A stretch of 55,010 nucleotides of DNA from a virus, in IMG/VR virus record IMGVR_UViG_3300042466_000463, positions 1 through 55,010 of that record; one strand, 5' to 3'. Of the stretch, positions 13,416 through 22,558 are shown in pieces. The position numbers and the translations under genes are program-made. Position 1 is the first letter of the stretch. Every line of letters starts with the position of its first letter. Below the pieces are notes generated by a model, which was not told the DNA's origin, ran no database searches, and saw nothing but the letters and a program-made list of their open reading frames with translations.

Positions 13416-13863
13416 ATTAGAGCACTTTAAAGCTAAATCTTCTGAACTTTCTAAAAAGTTAAGTCTATTGAAACTAGACCAAAAGAGGTTAGTGGAAAGG
13501 AGTGCAGGATACAGGAAGGAGGCTAGGATAAAGAAATTCGCTCCTATTAATGTTACGCATGACGCAAAGACTATTTCTAGGTATATGCTGTTTACTCGTA
13601 ACTTAGAGAAAGCAACGGGTGTAAGCATATATAACATGGGAATATTAATATGGGCATCTTGCTATGAGAGATTCTGTTATTCAGATTATATGAAAGACGG
13701 AATAGCTAATAGCAATTCTTATTTTATATTTATCAGATACGCTATGGAGAATAATTACATCGGAAAACATAAGAATATAGAGAACGCTAAAACATACTTT
13801 ATAACACCTCTTGGTACAAAGACAGCAAACTCTTTTATTAAGTATATGAAAAAGAACGTATGA
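13345..13863 (+). CDS. Small-terminase candidate with winged-helix part (172 aa)
   Basis: A 172-residue protein. Residues 1-60 are a basic coiled coil (SKDLLNRLEHFKAKSSELSK). About 75-172 has helices followed by YFITPLGTKTANSFIKYMKK, like the wing and last helix of a winged-helix DNA-binding domain. It overlaps the terminase large subunit start by 4 nt. Small terminases bind packaging sites with such domains and often lie just ahead of terL. The assignment rests on position and fold style only. Confidence 0.5.
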   Translation: MDLQETKKKTSKKANPSSKDLLNRLEHFKAKSSELSKKLSLLKLDQKRLVERSAGYRKEARIKKFAPINVTHDAKTISRYMLFTRNLEKATGVSIYNMGILIWASCYERFCYSDYMKDGIANSNSYFIFIRYAMENNYIGKHKNIENAKTYFITPLGTKTANSFIKYMKKNV

Positions 13864-15869
13864 TAGAAGAGATATATGGCATAAAATACGAACTACCTGA
13901 AAAGCCTAAACTAATAGAAATAGGTAACAGCGAATTGGATAAAGAGGACCAATACTTCAGGCTAACACAACTACCCGACTATTTAAGAGATGTAGAATTT
14001 GATGATAATGGTAACGCCATATATAACGAACAACAAGAGGGGTTTATTGTAAAGGAAATCAAAAGAATAAATGAGGGTTATTGGTTTTTTAATTACGGTG
14101 AGCCAACATACATAACAGGACTTCATTATTTCTACTTAAACTATTGGACACTAGAAGATGGAAGTAAGCCGGATTATAGAGAGGTAGATAGAAGATGGTT
14201 TTACTATCAAGACCACTGCGAAACATTAAATCACTGCTTTGGCATTGTCAGAATAAAGAAGCGTAGAGAGGGTGCCACATCACAGGCTACATGTTATCTT
14301 GTATGGAAATCAATTACCAAGAAGAAATCATTTTGTGGTATAGTTTCTAAAACAGGTAAAGATGCGAGCGACGCATTTATCTACATGGTAATGAACGGAT
14401 ACAGGAGCCTTCCTGTTTATCTTAAACCAAGAGCAGAAGATGAAGACACAAAGACCGAACTTGTATTTAGGGAAAAGAAAAGCAGAAAGATAAAAGTAAG
14501 AGAGAAGGGTCAAATGTTTGATGATGACATTGGTATTGAATCAAAAATAAATTGGAAGAATACCGCACTTAACTCTTATGACTCTGGAAGGGTAACCGCT
14601 CTACTAGTAGATGAGGGTGGTAAGTATCCTGCAGAGGTTCCTATCAATCAGTATTGGCCTATCGTTAAGAAGACCCTAGGGAAGGGTGCGTTTAGAGTAG
14701 GTTTCTGTTTGATGCCATCTACTGCCAACGATTCTAAATCAGGTGGTGAGCCATATAAGAAATTATTTGACGAATCTAATCACTTTGAAAATGAATATAC
14801 GGCTACGGGTCTTTATAGATACTTCTGTCCTGCTTATGATGGGTACGAAGGTTTTATAGATAGGTACGGCAAATCAATAATAGAAAATCCTACACCTGAG
14901 CAAAAAAAGTACATCAAGGAAAAGCTAGGCATGAATATAGATTGCGGAGCTAAAGATTTCTTAATGAGACAAAGGTCATTAATATCTGACCCTACATTAT
15001 TAGCGGAAGAGATAAGAATGAATCCATTCACAGAAGAAGAGGCATTCATGATTGACCAAAAGAGATGCTACTTTAACTCCGAGAAGATATATAATCAAAT
15101 AGAAAGAATAGAACAGGATAGAGTTATTCCAAGAAGAATAAGGTTATACTGGAAGTCAGAAGGAGTTGTGGATTGGTCAGATGATAAAGAAGGAATGTGG
15201 TCTGTTTACGAGATACCTGAAAAGGAACTTCAAAATAAGAAACTAGACGACAGGAAGATTCCGGCAAACACGCACATATTCTGTAATGGTATTGACCCGT
15301 ATCGTTCTACGATAATATCAGGAAAGGGGTCTATGGCAGCAGCTTATGTATTTAAGAGATTAGACCCAAATGACCCAGAGAATACCGGAATGGCTGTTGC
15401 AGAATTCTATGGTAGACCGAGACAAAAGTCAATGCTACATGAGGAAATGTTAAAGGCATGTGTTCTATGGGGAATGAAAGCGAATTATGAGAATGACGTA
15501 GGTGATGACTATGTTGACTATTTCAGGGATAGAGGATACTCTGAGTATCTATCTAAAACCCCACAAGCTGCGATAGACAGGAACAAGAAGAGGACAGGAA
15601 ATGTAACATACGGAGTAGCTTCTAGGGACCCGTTTGCCTTGGCTAGGCAATTAGAGACGTGTATCAACTACATTGAAACTCATTGCCATAAGATATTTTA
15701 CAGGGAATTGCTAGAGGAATTATTGAACTATGACCACGAGAATAGAACGCCTTTCGATAAGACTGTTGCTTTTATGATTTCCTTACTAGCAGGGGTTTCT
15801 ATAGAAATGAGAAAAGAAGAGATTAAGGTTCGCAAAGTGCCTATAAAATCTTATAAACTAAACCTTTAA
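13860..15869 (+). CDS. terL: Terminase large subunit
   Basis: A 669-residue packaging motor and nuclease. The ATPase part has a Walker-A-like loop RIKKRREGATSQ (about 131-142, a deviant P-loop as in other terminases) and Walker B ALLVDEGG (Asp251, Glu252). The RNase H-like nuclease part begins near HIFCNGIDPYRS with Asp479. Length is normal to long for the family. It overlaps the small-terminase candidate by 4 nt and ends 20 nt before the portal start, with the portal promoter box overlapping its stop. It acts in DNA packaging at the portal vertex. Confidence 0.92.
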   Translation: MIEEIYGIKYELPEKPKLIEIGNSELDKEDQYFRLTQLPDYLRDVEFDDNGNAIYNEQQEGFIVKEIKRINEGYWFFNYGEPTYITGLHYFYLNYWTLEDGSKPDYREVDRRWFYYQDHCETLNHCFGIVRIKKRREGATSQATCYLVWKSITKKKSFCGIVSKTGKDASDAFIYMVMNGYRSLPVYLKPRAEDEDTKTELVFREKKSRKIKVREKGQMFDDDIGIESKINWKNTALNSYDSGRVTALLVDEGGKYPAEVPINQYWPIVKKTLGKGAFRVGFCLMPSTANDSKSGGEPYKKLFDESNHFENEYTATGLYRYFCPAYDGYEGFIDRYGKSIIENPTPEQKKYIKEKLGMNIDCGAKDFLMRQRSLISDPTLLAEEIRMNPFTEEEAFMIDQKRCYFNSEKIYNQIERIEQDRVIPRRIRLYWKSEGVVDWSDDKEGMWSVYEIPEKELQNKKLDDRKIPANTHIFCNGIDPYRSTIISGKGSMAAAYVFKRLDPNDPENTGMAVAEFYGRPRQKSMLHEEMLKACVLWGMKANYENDVGDDYVDYFRDRGYSEYLSKTPQAAIDRNKKRTGNVTYGVASRDPFALARQLETCINYIETHCHKIFYRELLEELLNYDHENRTPFDKTVAFMISLLAGVSIEMRKEEIKVRKVPIKSYKLNL

Positions 15870-15874
15870 CTTTG
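15867..15874 (+). promoter_or_regulatory. Bacteroidota-type -7 box before the portal gene
   Basis: TAACTTTG overlaps the stop of terL and ends 15 nt before the portal ATG at 15890. It shows that the TTG at 15872 is not a start codon, as it lies inside the box. Confidence 0.65.
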
Positions 15875-15889
15875 CACAAATACATTTTA

Positions 15890-18256
15890 ATGAACTTAGA
15901 CGATAAAAAGATTCTAAACTTCCATTTGACTAATGGCGCATTGAAGCGTGAGGCCTCTGAAGGACTCAAGGTTGCAAAGATATTAGAAAAGGCATTTAAC
16001 GAGGGATTCTTCTCTAGAAGGAATAAAAAGTTCATCAAGAACAGAGCTTTCTCTCGTGGCCGTCAGCCAATGAAAGAATACCTTGACTACCTAAACATTG
16101 ATGGTAAAGAGGCTTTCGTTAACCTAGATATGAAGGCTCCGGCTATCGCTCCTAAGTTCATTCAGGTAATGATAGGTGGATTCATGAAGAGAGAAGAGAA
16201 GGTGAGAGCATCTGCCGTAGACCCTGTTTCTACAGAAAGAAAAAAGATAGAAAGAGATAATGCAGAGTTCAGAATGAATCAGGGAGCCGAGGTGGCTCAA
16301 ATGGAGCAGCAGTTCCAAATGGAATTAATGCCTAAAGGATTTACCCCTGAAGATGAAGATGAGTTAGAATTATTCTTCTCCGACTATCAGACTCCAGAAG
16401 AAATTATGTTTGAGCAAGGTGTAAGCTTTGTTCTACATCAGAATACATGGCCCGTAATTAAAAGGAAGCTACTTGAAGATTTAATTGAAGTGGGTATAGC
16501 AGGTACTAAAACGTATGTTGCTCCTAATGGTCAAGTAAAGATTAAGAGAGTTGTTCCTGAGAATATGATTTACTCATTTTCTGAATATGATGATTTTAGA
16601 GACCTGTCTTTCATAGGAGAGGTTGTTTCTAAAAAGATTGTAGAAATCAGAAACGAGTATCCTAATATGAGTGAAGACGAATTATTCAAACTAGCTAAAA
16701 GCGGTAAGAATAGAAACTCTTCTTTAGGTTGGCAAGAAAGATATAGATACGAAGTAGACAGACCTTATGATGATTGGACTGTTGAAGTTATCGACTTTGA
16801 GATTAGAACTATTGATTCTTTAATGTATCAAGCTAAAACCAATAAGTTTGGTAACCTAATCGTAGAAAGAAAAGAAAAAAGACCTACAAAGGTTTCTGAG
16901 AATAAAGAATTGATTACCAAGGATATGTTCGTTATATACCATGGCGTATATGTACTAGGTATGGATAAGATGTTACATTGGGGTATTCAAAAGAATATGA
17001 TTAAGCCTTCTGTTGTTAAAGAAATGGCAGACGCTTATTTCAGTTATTCTCTTTACATGTATGAGAATCTTGATTTAGAGAATATGCCAATACCTGAAAG
17101 AATGGAAACTTCTATTCGTCAGATGACATTGGCTCACTTGAAGATTCAGCAATTAGTTGCTAAGATGAGGCCTCCAGGAGTGGCTGTTGATGTAGATGCT
17201 TTAACAGATATGGATTTAGGTCAAGGTAAGAGTTCAACCCCATTAGATGCTCAAGCGGTATATGACCAAACAGGTGTATTATACTATAAGAGTAAGAACG
17301 AGGAAGGAGAAAGGTCAAATGGTCTTCCATTCCAAGAACTTCCAAATAGCGGTGGTGCTGCTCAATTACAACAATTACAAGCTACTTATAATTTCTATTT
17401 AGATAGGCTTAGAGCAGAGATAGGATTGAACGAGGTTGCAGAAGGAGCTTCATTAAACCCAAGAATGGGCGTAGGTGTGGCACAAGCTCAAATAGCTGTA
17501 TCTAATAACGCAACGGATTTCATATACGAAGGTTACTTATCTATATTTAATCAGACAGCATTTAAAGCAAGTCTTTTAATCTATGATGCTACAATGTACG
17601 GTGGAGAGCAGTACAGAGAGTATATGGGAGAATCTGTTAAGGATAAGAAGTTTGATATTAAGATTCAAGTTCTTCCTGATGAAAAAGATAAGCAGTATTT
17701 AGAAGCTATGATTCAGACCGCTTTATCTGCTCAACAAATAGAATTTGAAGATGCATTTAAAATAAGACACATAGAGAATGTTAAGTTAGCTGAAATGTAC
17801 CTAACTAAGTCTAAGAAAAGAAGACAAAGAGAGCAGATGGAAATAGCTCAACAAAACTCTCAAATGAACGCAGAAGCTCAACAAAAGTCTATTGAGGCTA
17901 AGGGTCAATCTGACGCTCAATTACAGCAAATGCAATCTCAATCAAAGGCTAGCCTTATTCAGATAGAGATGTCTATGAAAGCTGAAATGGCAGAGCAAGA
18001 GTTCGTTCAAAATATATTACTAAAATCATTTGAAACAGGAAGCACATTGAGTCCTGAATTAAGAATGATTGTTGATTCTTATATGGCTAAAAAACAAGCT
18101 AAAGAACAAGCTATTCAGCAGCAACAAATGCAGCAGATGCAGGAAATGCAAGCTCAACAAATGCAAGAGCAAGGAATGGAAGGAGAGATGCAAGGAGGTG
18201 AAATGGGAGAAGAGATGGAAGGAGAAGAGCAGATGAATGAAGGAATGGCTGAATAG
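15890..18256 (+). CDS. Portal protein
   Basis: I start at the ATG at 15890 (788 residues); an upstream TTG frame start falls inside the promoter box. Position between terL and the scaffold, length, and the helical centre fit a podovirus portal (about 700-800 residues). The C-terminal part (about 630-788) is a long Gln/Met/Glu-rich coiled coil that ends in an acidic Gly/Glu/Met tail, comparable to the barrel region in other large portals. The protein forms the dodecameric ring for DNA passage and neck attachment. Confidence 0.85.
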   Translation: MNLDDKKILNFHLTNGALKREASEGLKVAKILEKAFNEGFFSRRNKKFIKNRAFSRGRQPMKEYLDYLNIDGKEAFVNLDMKAPAIAPKFIQVMIGGFMKREEKVRASAVDPVSTERKKIERDNAEFRMNQGAEVAQMEQQFQMELMPKGFTPEDEDELELFFSDYQTPEEIMFEQGVSFVLHQNTWPVIKRKLLEDLIEVGIAGTKTYVAPNGQVKIKRVVPENMIYSFSEYDDFRDLSFIGEVVSKKIVEIRNEYPNMSEDELFKLAKSGKNRNSSLGWQERYRYEVDRPYDDWTVEVIDFEIRTIDSLMYQAKTNKFGNLIVERKEKRPTKVSENKELITKDMFVIYHGVYVLGMDKMLHWGIQKNMIKPSVVKEMADAYFSYSLYMYENLDLENMPIPERMETSIRQMTLAHLKIQQLVAKMRPPGVAVDVDALTDMDLGQGKSSTPLDAQAVYDQTGVLYYKSKNEEGERSNGLPFQELPNSGGAAQLQQLQATYNFYLDRLRAEIGLNEVAEGASLNPRMGVGVAQAQIAVSNNATDFIYEGYLSIFNQTAFKASLLIYDATMYGGEQYREYMGESVKDKKFDIKIQVLPDEKDKQYLEAMIQTALSAQQIEFEDAFKIRHIENVKLAEMYLTKSKKRRQREQMEIAQQNSQMNAEAQQKSIEAKGQSDAQLQQMQSQSKASLIQIEMSMKAEMAEQEFVQNILLKSFETGSTLSPELRMIVDSYMAKKQAKEQAIQQQQMQQMQEMQAQQMQEQGMEGEMQGGEMGEEMEGEEQMNEGMAE

Positions 18257-18259
18257 TTA

Positions 18260-18267
18260 TACCTTTG
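18260..18267 (+). promoter_or_regulatory. Bacteroidota-type -7 box before the scaffold gene
   Basis: TACCTTTG ends 16 nt before the ATG at 18284; the following bases (CTAAAACAAAAG) are identical to those after the box at 21556. Confidence 0.68.
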
Positions 18268-18283
18268 CTAAAACAAAAGTAAC

Positions 18284-19429
18284 ATGGATAAAAACATCTT
18301 TGACATTGATGGCTATTCTAGTGAGCCTATGTCAGCAGAATCTATAACAGATAATGCTGAAGGTATTCAAGACACTAGTGGCACATCACAAGACCAAGCA
18401 CAAGGCGAAGGGGAAGGAAATCAAACCGCATCAACTGAAGGGCAATCATTAGAAGGTCAGACCTCTGATGGACAAGAAGGCTCTACGAGCACAGAAGGCG
18501 ATTCAGGAAGTTCGGTTGATTTTGAAACTAAGTCTTTTGATTTTGAATGGGACAATGAAGAATCTAAAGTCATTTATGAGAGTCTTATAAATGGCGATTA
18601 CGGTTCAGTATCAGATATGCTTTATGAGCAGAAGCTGTTATCTAGTTTATCAGAAATGAATGATTCAGATGCAGTGATGATGTCTCTAGCATATCAGTAT
18701 CCGGATTTAACTGCAGAAGAAATTCATGAAGAGTTTGAATCTAGATACGGTGTTCCTAAAGAGGACACGGAATATATGAGCGAAGACGAGCTTTCTGCTT
18801 ACAATAAAAAAGTAGAGAAGGAAACTAAGCGAATAGAAAGAGAACTTAAAAAAGATGCTAGAGTTGCTAAAGAAACACTTTCTTCATATAAGAAAGAAAT
18901 TAGCTTCCCTGACATTCTATCGAAGGCAAAAGAGTTTGCTTCGGTAGTGGACCCAAAGGAGTATGTAAATCAATATATTCAATCTGAGCAAACTAAGTCA
19001 GAACAGACTGCGAAAGCTGAGAGAGAAAAGTACCTATCACAAGTTGATAAAGGGCTAAACGAGTTTAATGGATTTGAAGTTAAGTACAAAGACGAGGAAG
19101 TCTCTATTGACGCCAAATTCTCTATCCCTGATGAGGATAAGACTGCATTAAAGCAGGAGTTAAACGACTTTGACCTTGTTGACTATTTCGGTAACAGATA
19201 CGTCAAGGATGACCAATATGATACCAGACAGATTGCAGAAGATAAATACTTCTTGCAAAATAGAGATAAGATAATTAACTCTCTTGTAACACAGGCTGTA
19301 TCTAAAGCTAAGTTAGATTGGTTAAAATCAATAAAAGGAATAGACTTATCGTCTAAGCCTAGCATTGGAGCTAGCCCAGCAGCGAATGATGAAGTGAGAA
19401 ATGCGTCTCAAAAAATCTTTAATTTTTAA
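18284..19429 (+). CDS. Scaffold-like protein
   Basis: A 381-residue protein. Residues 1-80 are acidic, Gly/Gln/Ser/Thr-rich and disordered; the rest is charged and helical with coiled-coil character (KETKRIERELKKDARVAKE). It lies between the portal and capsid genes, where scaffolding proteins sit in podoviruses. It would guide capsid assembly and then leave. No protease motif is seen in it. The name is from position and composition. Confidence 0.72.
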   Translation: MDKNIFDIDGYSSEPMSAESITDNAEGIQDTSGTSQDQAQGEGEGNQTASTEGQSLEGQTSDGQEGSTSTEGDSGSSVDFETKSFDFEWDNEESKVIYESLINGDYGSVSDMLYEQKLLSSLSEMNDSDAVMMSLAYQYPDLTAEEIHEEFESRYGVPKEDTEYMSEDELSAYNKKVEKETKRIERELKKDARVAKETLSSYKKEISFPDILSKAKEFASVVDPKEYVNQYIQSEQTKSEQTAKAEREKYLSQVDKGLNEFNGFEVKYKDEEVSIDAKFSIPDEDKTALKQELNDFDLVDYFGNRYVKDDQYDTRQIAEDKYFLQNRDKIINSLVTQAVSKAKLDWLKSIKGIDLSSKPSIGASPAANDEVRNASQKIFNF

Positions 19430-19447
19430 TAAATAAAATAATTTAAA

Positions 19448-20836
19448 ATGCCAGTACAACAACCAGGTGGAGTAGTTCCTCAAGGTGGAGCAGTATCGCA
19501 AGCGTTCGTAACCGCATTGTCTTTATTGAAACCACAGAACTATGACCAATTTATTGAGGCTTATGGTGCTCAATCTTACACTCAAATCCTAGAAATGCTA
19601 GGTAACAAACAAGTAGTACAAGCTACAGAATTCGGTCACTATGAAAGTCGTGGTAAGCGTCATTTCGCTGTACAGACTACAGGTGCTCCGGCAGAAACTG
19701 CAGCTTATTCTGATGCAGATACTACTATCGAAGCAGGTGAAGGTGTTACAATCACCATTACTGCAGCTTCTCACTTCCCTAACACATCAGGTGGAGAATC
19801 TCCAATCCGTGTAGGTGAAGTTTATGAAATCGCAGCAACAGGTATTTTAGTAAAATGCGTAGCTGTTAATAAGGGTACTGCAGGTGCTCACACTATGACA
19901 GTTGTTCCTTTACAAAGCACTTACGTTCTTAACGCAACTAATTTACCTTCAGGTAGCTGGTTATTAGGCCGTGGCGCATCTCTTTCTGGTGAGGCTTCAA
20001 CTAAAGTTGATTCTCAAACAGAATTAGTGAATCGTTACACTAACACGACTACTATGATTCGTGAAGATTTCGAAATCACTGACAAGGCTATGATGCAAGA
20101 GCTTTGGGTTAGCTTTGATGGCGAAGCGAAATATACTCGTAAAGGTGCTAAAGAAGCGGTTAATCGTTTCTTAAACAACAAAGAGTTTACTTTACTTTTC
20201 GGTGTTCAAGCAACTAATAGCCGTGCAGGCGATAACGGTACTAGCGGTCTTATCCCTACTATCGAGTCTCGTGGTCAAACTCATCAGTGGAATTCTGATA
20301 GCGTATTCGATATCGAAGATTTCCACGCAATCAGCCGTTTAGTAGACTTCAACGGTGGTGCTTCTGAGTATCACTTCTTGATGGATAGCTACTTACGTAG
20401 CAAGATTGACGATGCATTATTCGCTAAATACCAAAATGGTGCAATCCAGTGGGCTGCAGTAGGTGGTAGCAATGATGTAGCTGTTAAGTATGGTTTTGAT
20501 AGCATCAAGATTGATGGTATTACTTACCACCTTAAGAAGTTCTTAGGATTCAACGCTGAGGCTGTATACGGTGTAGCTCCTGCTACAGAGAAGTACAAGA
20601 ACTTCGGTATCTTGGCTCCTATGAAGTCTAACAGAGACGCTCGTACAGGCGACAACATCCCTAGCTTACAAGTTGTTTACAACGAAATCGAGCCAGGTAA
20701 AGAGTTGAAAGTATGGGAAACTGGTGGTCTTGCTAAAGTTCCAACTTCTGATAAGTTGAACTTAGTTATCAGCCACGCTTGCTCTGCAGGTCTTCGTACA
20801 TTCGCAGCTAACCAATTCGTAGTTGTGAAGCCATAA
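19448..20836 (+). CDS. Major capsid protein
   Basis: A 462-residue protein with a mixed beta-rich sequence compatible with an HK97-type capsid fold with an inserted domain (about 90-170). It follows the scaffold gene and is closed by a strong terminator (20865). Codon use stands out: 14 of 15 Arg codons are CGT, while neighbours use mostly AGA/AGG. This is typical for a very highly expressed gene. No promoter box of its own was found, so it is probably read from 18260. Confidence 0.86.
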   Translation: MPVQQPGGVVPQGGAVSQAFVTALSLLKPQNYDQFIEAYGAQSYTQILEMLGNKQVVQATEFGHYESRGKRHFAVQTTGAPAETAAYSDADTTIEAGEGVTITITAASHFPNTSGGESPIRVGEVYEIAATGILVKCVAVNKGTAGAHTMTVVPLQSTYVLNATNLPSGSWLLGRGASLSGEASTKVDSQTELVNRYTNTTTMIREDFEITDKAMMQELWVSFDGEAKYTRKGAKEAVNRFLNNKEFTLLFGVQATNSRAGDNGTSGLIPTIESRGQTHQWNSDSVFDIEDFHAISRLVDFNGGASEYHFLMDSYLRSKIDDALFAKYQNGAIQWAAVGGSNDVAVKYGFDSIKIDGITYHLKKFLGFNAEAVYGVAPATEKYKNFGILAPMKSNRDARTGDNIPSLQVVYNEIEPGKELKVWETGGLAKVPTSDKLNLVISHACSAGLRTFAANQFVVVKP

Positions 20837-20864
20837 TTGATTACTAATCAATAGGTTAAATATA

Positions 20865-20897
20865 AGGGCTCTAGTTAATTCTAGGGCCCTTTTTTTG
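20865..20897 (+). terminator. Rho-independent terminator after the capsid gene
   Basis: AGGGCTCTAG (20865-20874) pairs with CTAGGGCCCT (20881-20890), one G-U, loop TTAATT, followed by a run of T. Strong. Confidence 0.85.
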
Positions 20898-20901
20898 TTC
20901 A

Positions 20902-20909
20902 TAAATTTG
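20902..20909 (+). promoter_or_regulatory. Bacteroidota-type -7 box
   Basis: TAAATTTG ends 14 nt before the ATG at 20924, directly behind the capsid terminator. Confidence 0.62.
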
Positions 20910-20923
20910 CTGAAATAGTAGCT

Positions 20924-21544
20924 ATGAGAAAAGTGTTAAGCAAGTTTAAGGATAAGAATAGTATAAATTTCATAGAAGAAGTGATAGCTACTTGTAAGCT
21001 GTATGGGGTAAAGTGTAGTATAAGAGATGTATCGTACGTAAAGCTAGGCGGATTCAAATGCGGAGGTTGGTTTGACGGAGAAGATAGAGAGTTAGTATGT
21101 AGTATGAAGCACGATAAAGGACTAGCTTTATTAGCTCATGAATTCTCACACTTTCATCAGTGGGCAGAAAATAGCGATATATGGGATTTAGCTTCAAGAA
21201 AGAACTCTCATTCGGCAATGCACGAATGGATAGAAGGGAAGCAAATTAGAGACATTAAAAAGCATATAGCAATATGTAGAGACCTTGAGGTTGATGCCGA
21301 AAAAAGGGCCGTTAAAATGATAAAGAAGTACAATCTTCCTATAGACATAGACGAGTATATTAAAGGAGCTAATGCTTACATATATTTCTACAACTACATA
21401 CTTAATATCAGGAGGTGGACTTCTCCAAAAAACAGCCCGTATAGAAATAAAGTATTGATAGCTAGTATGCCAAAGACCTTTATGAAGGACTACTCTGTTC
21501 TACCTGATAGGCTGCTCAAGGTATATCAAGAACAAGGTATATAG
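20924..21544 (+). CDS. Zincin-type metalloprotease-like protein (HExxH)
   Basis: A 206-residue protein. LLAHEFSHFHQW holds the HExxH zinc motif (His72, Glu73, His76), and DLEVDAEKRA (Glu122 or Glu126) offers the third ligand, a gluzincin-like pattern as in ImmA/IrrE or minigluzincins. No signal peptide. It has its own promoter box and lies between the capsid and further head genes. It could process head proteins or act on a host repressor. Activity is inferred from the motif. Confidence 0.72.
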   Translation: MRKVLSKFKDKNSINFIEEVIATCKLYGVKCSIRDVSYVKLGGFKCGGWFDGEDRELVCSMKHDKGLALLAHEFSHFHQWAENSDIWDLASRKNSHSAMHEWIEGKQIRDIKKHIAICRDLEVDAEKRAVKMIKKYNLPIDIDEYIKGANAYIYFYNYILNIRRWTSPKNSPYRNKVLIASMPKTFMKDYSVLPDRLLKVYQEQGI

Positions 21545-21555
21545 TACAAAATACA

Positions 21556-21563
21556 TACCTTTG
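21556..21563 (+). promoter_or_regulatory. Bacteroidota-type -7 box
   Basis: TACCTTTG ends 19 nt before the ATG at 21583, with the same flanking bases as the scaffold promoter. Confidence 0.68.
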
Positions 21564-21582
21564 CTAAAACAAAAGAAATAAA

Positions 21583-22461
21583 ATGGCAAAAGCTAAAAGT
21601 ATTCTATCTGAAGATGGTGAAATCATCGAAGTAGAACAGCCTGTTGTTAAACAAGAGGTTAAGAAAAAAAGACAACCTTCGGAGTATGTATTCCAGTTGT
21701 TAGTAAATTTCAGAAATCAAGACGGAACCTTATCATTCCCCCCAACATTTGCTCTTAGAAATAAAAGCGTAGTGTTTGATGAGGAAACAGGTAGAGAAAG
21801 AGCTACAAGATACCTTGAGGGTATTTCTACTATCTGGCAAGATGAGCAGGATTCTTTACCTGAAAGCATTCAAAACAGAAGACCTAACATTCAGTTTAAA
21901 GATGGATTCTTGAGAGTTCCTTCTACAAAGCCAACATTGGTAGAGTTCTTATTAAAGAATGACCAATACGACAAGAAGAAGAACAAAATGGACAAGTTTG
22001 CTCCTGCAACCTACACAATGATTAATTATGAGGAAGCGGAAGAAGAGCAACTTAAGAAGTCTGAAAACAAGCTAGAAGCAATGAAAGTTGCAATGAACGC
22101 TAGTGAAGAAGAGATGTTAGCTCACGCTAAATTCTTGAATGTTAAGTTTAGTTATGAAACAGGAGAGTCAAGGTCTGAAAGTGCAATTAGGTCTGATTAT
22201 GTGACTAAAGCACAGAACAACCCTGATTTATTCTTAAAGACTGTAAATAATCCTGTAGTAAAAGCTAAGTACATGGTAACTAAGGCTATGGAGAATAACC
22301 TTATTACTATTGCACATATCAAGGGTCAAGCACATTGGAGACAAACAAAGCTCCTTATTGCCCAGATTCCTGACGGAGCAGATGCAGCTAAATTCCTATC
22401 AGAATTTGCCCTTACAGAAAAGGGAGCAGAGTTCTATAACAAATTGAAAGAGTTATCTTAA
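21583..22461 (+). CDS. Structural protein candidate (292 aa)
   Basis: A 292-residue protein: a basic/polar start, a beta-rich part (about 30-130) and a helical part (about 145-290) rich in Glu, Lys and Ala. It has its own promoter box and terminator, a sign of high output, and lies between the capsid and neck genes. A head decoration or head-completion role is plausible. No family recognised. Confidence 0.65.
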   Translation: MAKAKSILSEDGEIIEVEQPVVKQEVKKKRQPSEYVFQLLVNFRNQDGTLSFPPTFALRNKSVVFDEETGRERATRYLEGISTIWQDEQDSLPESIQNRRPNIQFKDGFLRVPSTKPTLVEFLLKNDQYDKKKNKMDKFAPATYTMINYEEAEEEQLKKSENKLEAMKVAMNASEEEMLAHAKFLNVKFSYETGESRSESAIRSDYVTKAQNNPDLFLKTVNNPVVKAKYMVTKAMENNLITIAHIKGQAHWRQTKLLIAQIPDGADAAKFLSEFALTEKGAEFYNKLKELS

Positions 22462-22492
22462 AATAGGTTTTTGTTTCATTTGCTTTTGGTTT

Positions 22493-22526
22493 ACCCCTCT
22501 ACTATTCTTAGTTGGAGGGGTTTCTT
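22493..22526 (+). terminator. Rho-independent terminator
   Basis: ACCCCTC (22493-22499) pairs with GAGGGGT (22515-22521); the loop is 15 nt and a T-rich tail follows (TTTCTTTTT). Confidence 0.8.
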
Positions 22527-22536
22527 TTTATATGCT

Positions 22537-22544
22537 TAACTTTG
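22537..22544 (+). promoter_or_regulatory. Bacteroidota-type -7 box
   Basis: TAACTTTG ends 14 nt before the GTG start at 22559, right behind the terminator at 22493. Confidence 0.65.
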
Positions 22545-22558
22545 TACAAATTTGACAC

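Noticed and set aside
13107-13863. Frameshift fusion of the 102-residue protein with the small-terminase candidate at an A-rich run
   Set aside because: The A-run would favour a -1 shift, but the second frame lies at +1. Overlapping separate genes are simpler.
15872-15889. TTG start for the portal gene
   Set aside because: The TTG is part of the promoter box TAACTTTG; a good ATG follows at 15890.
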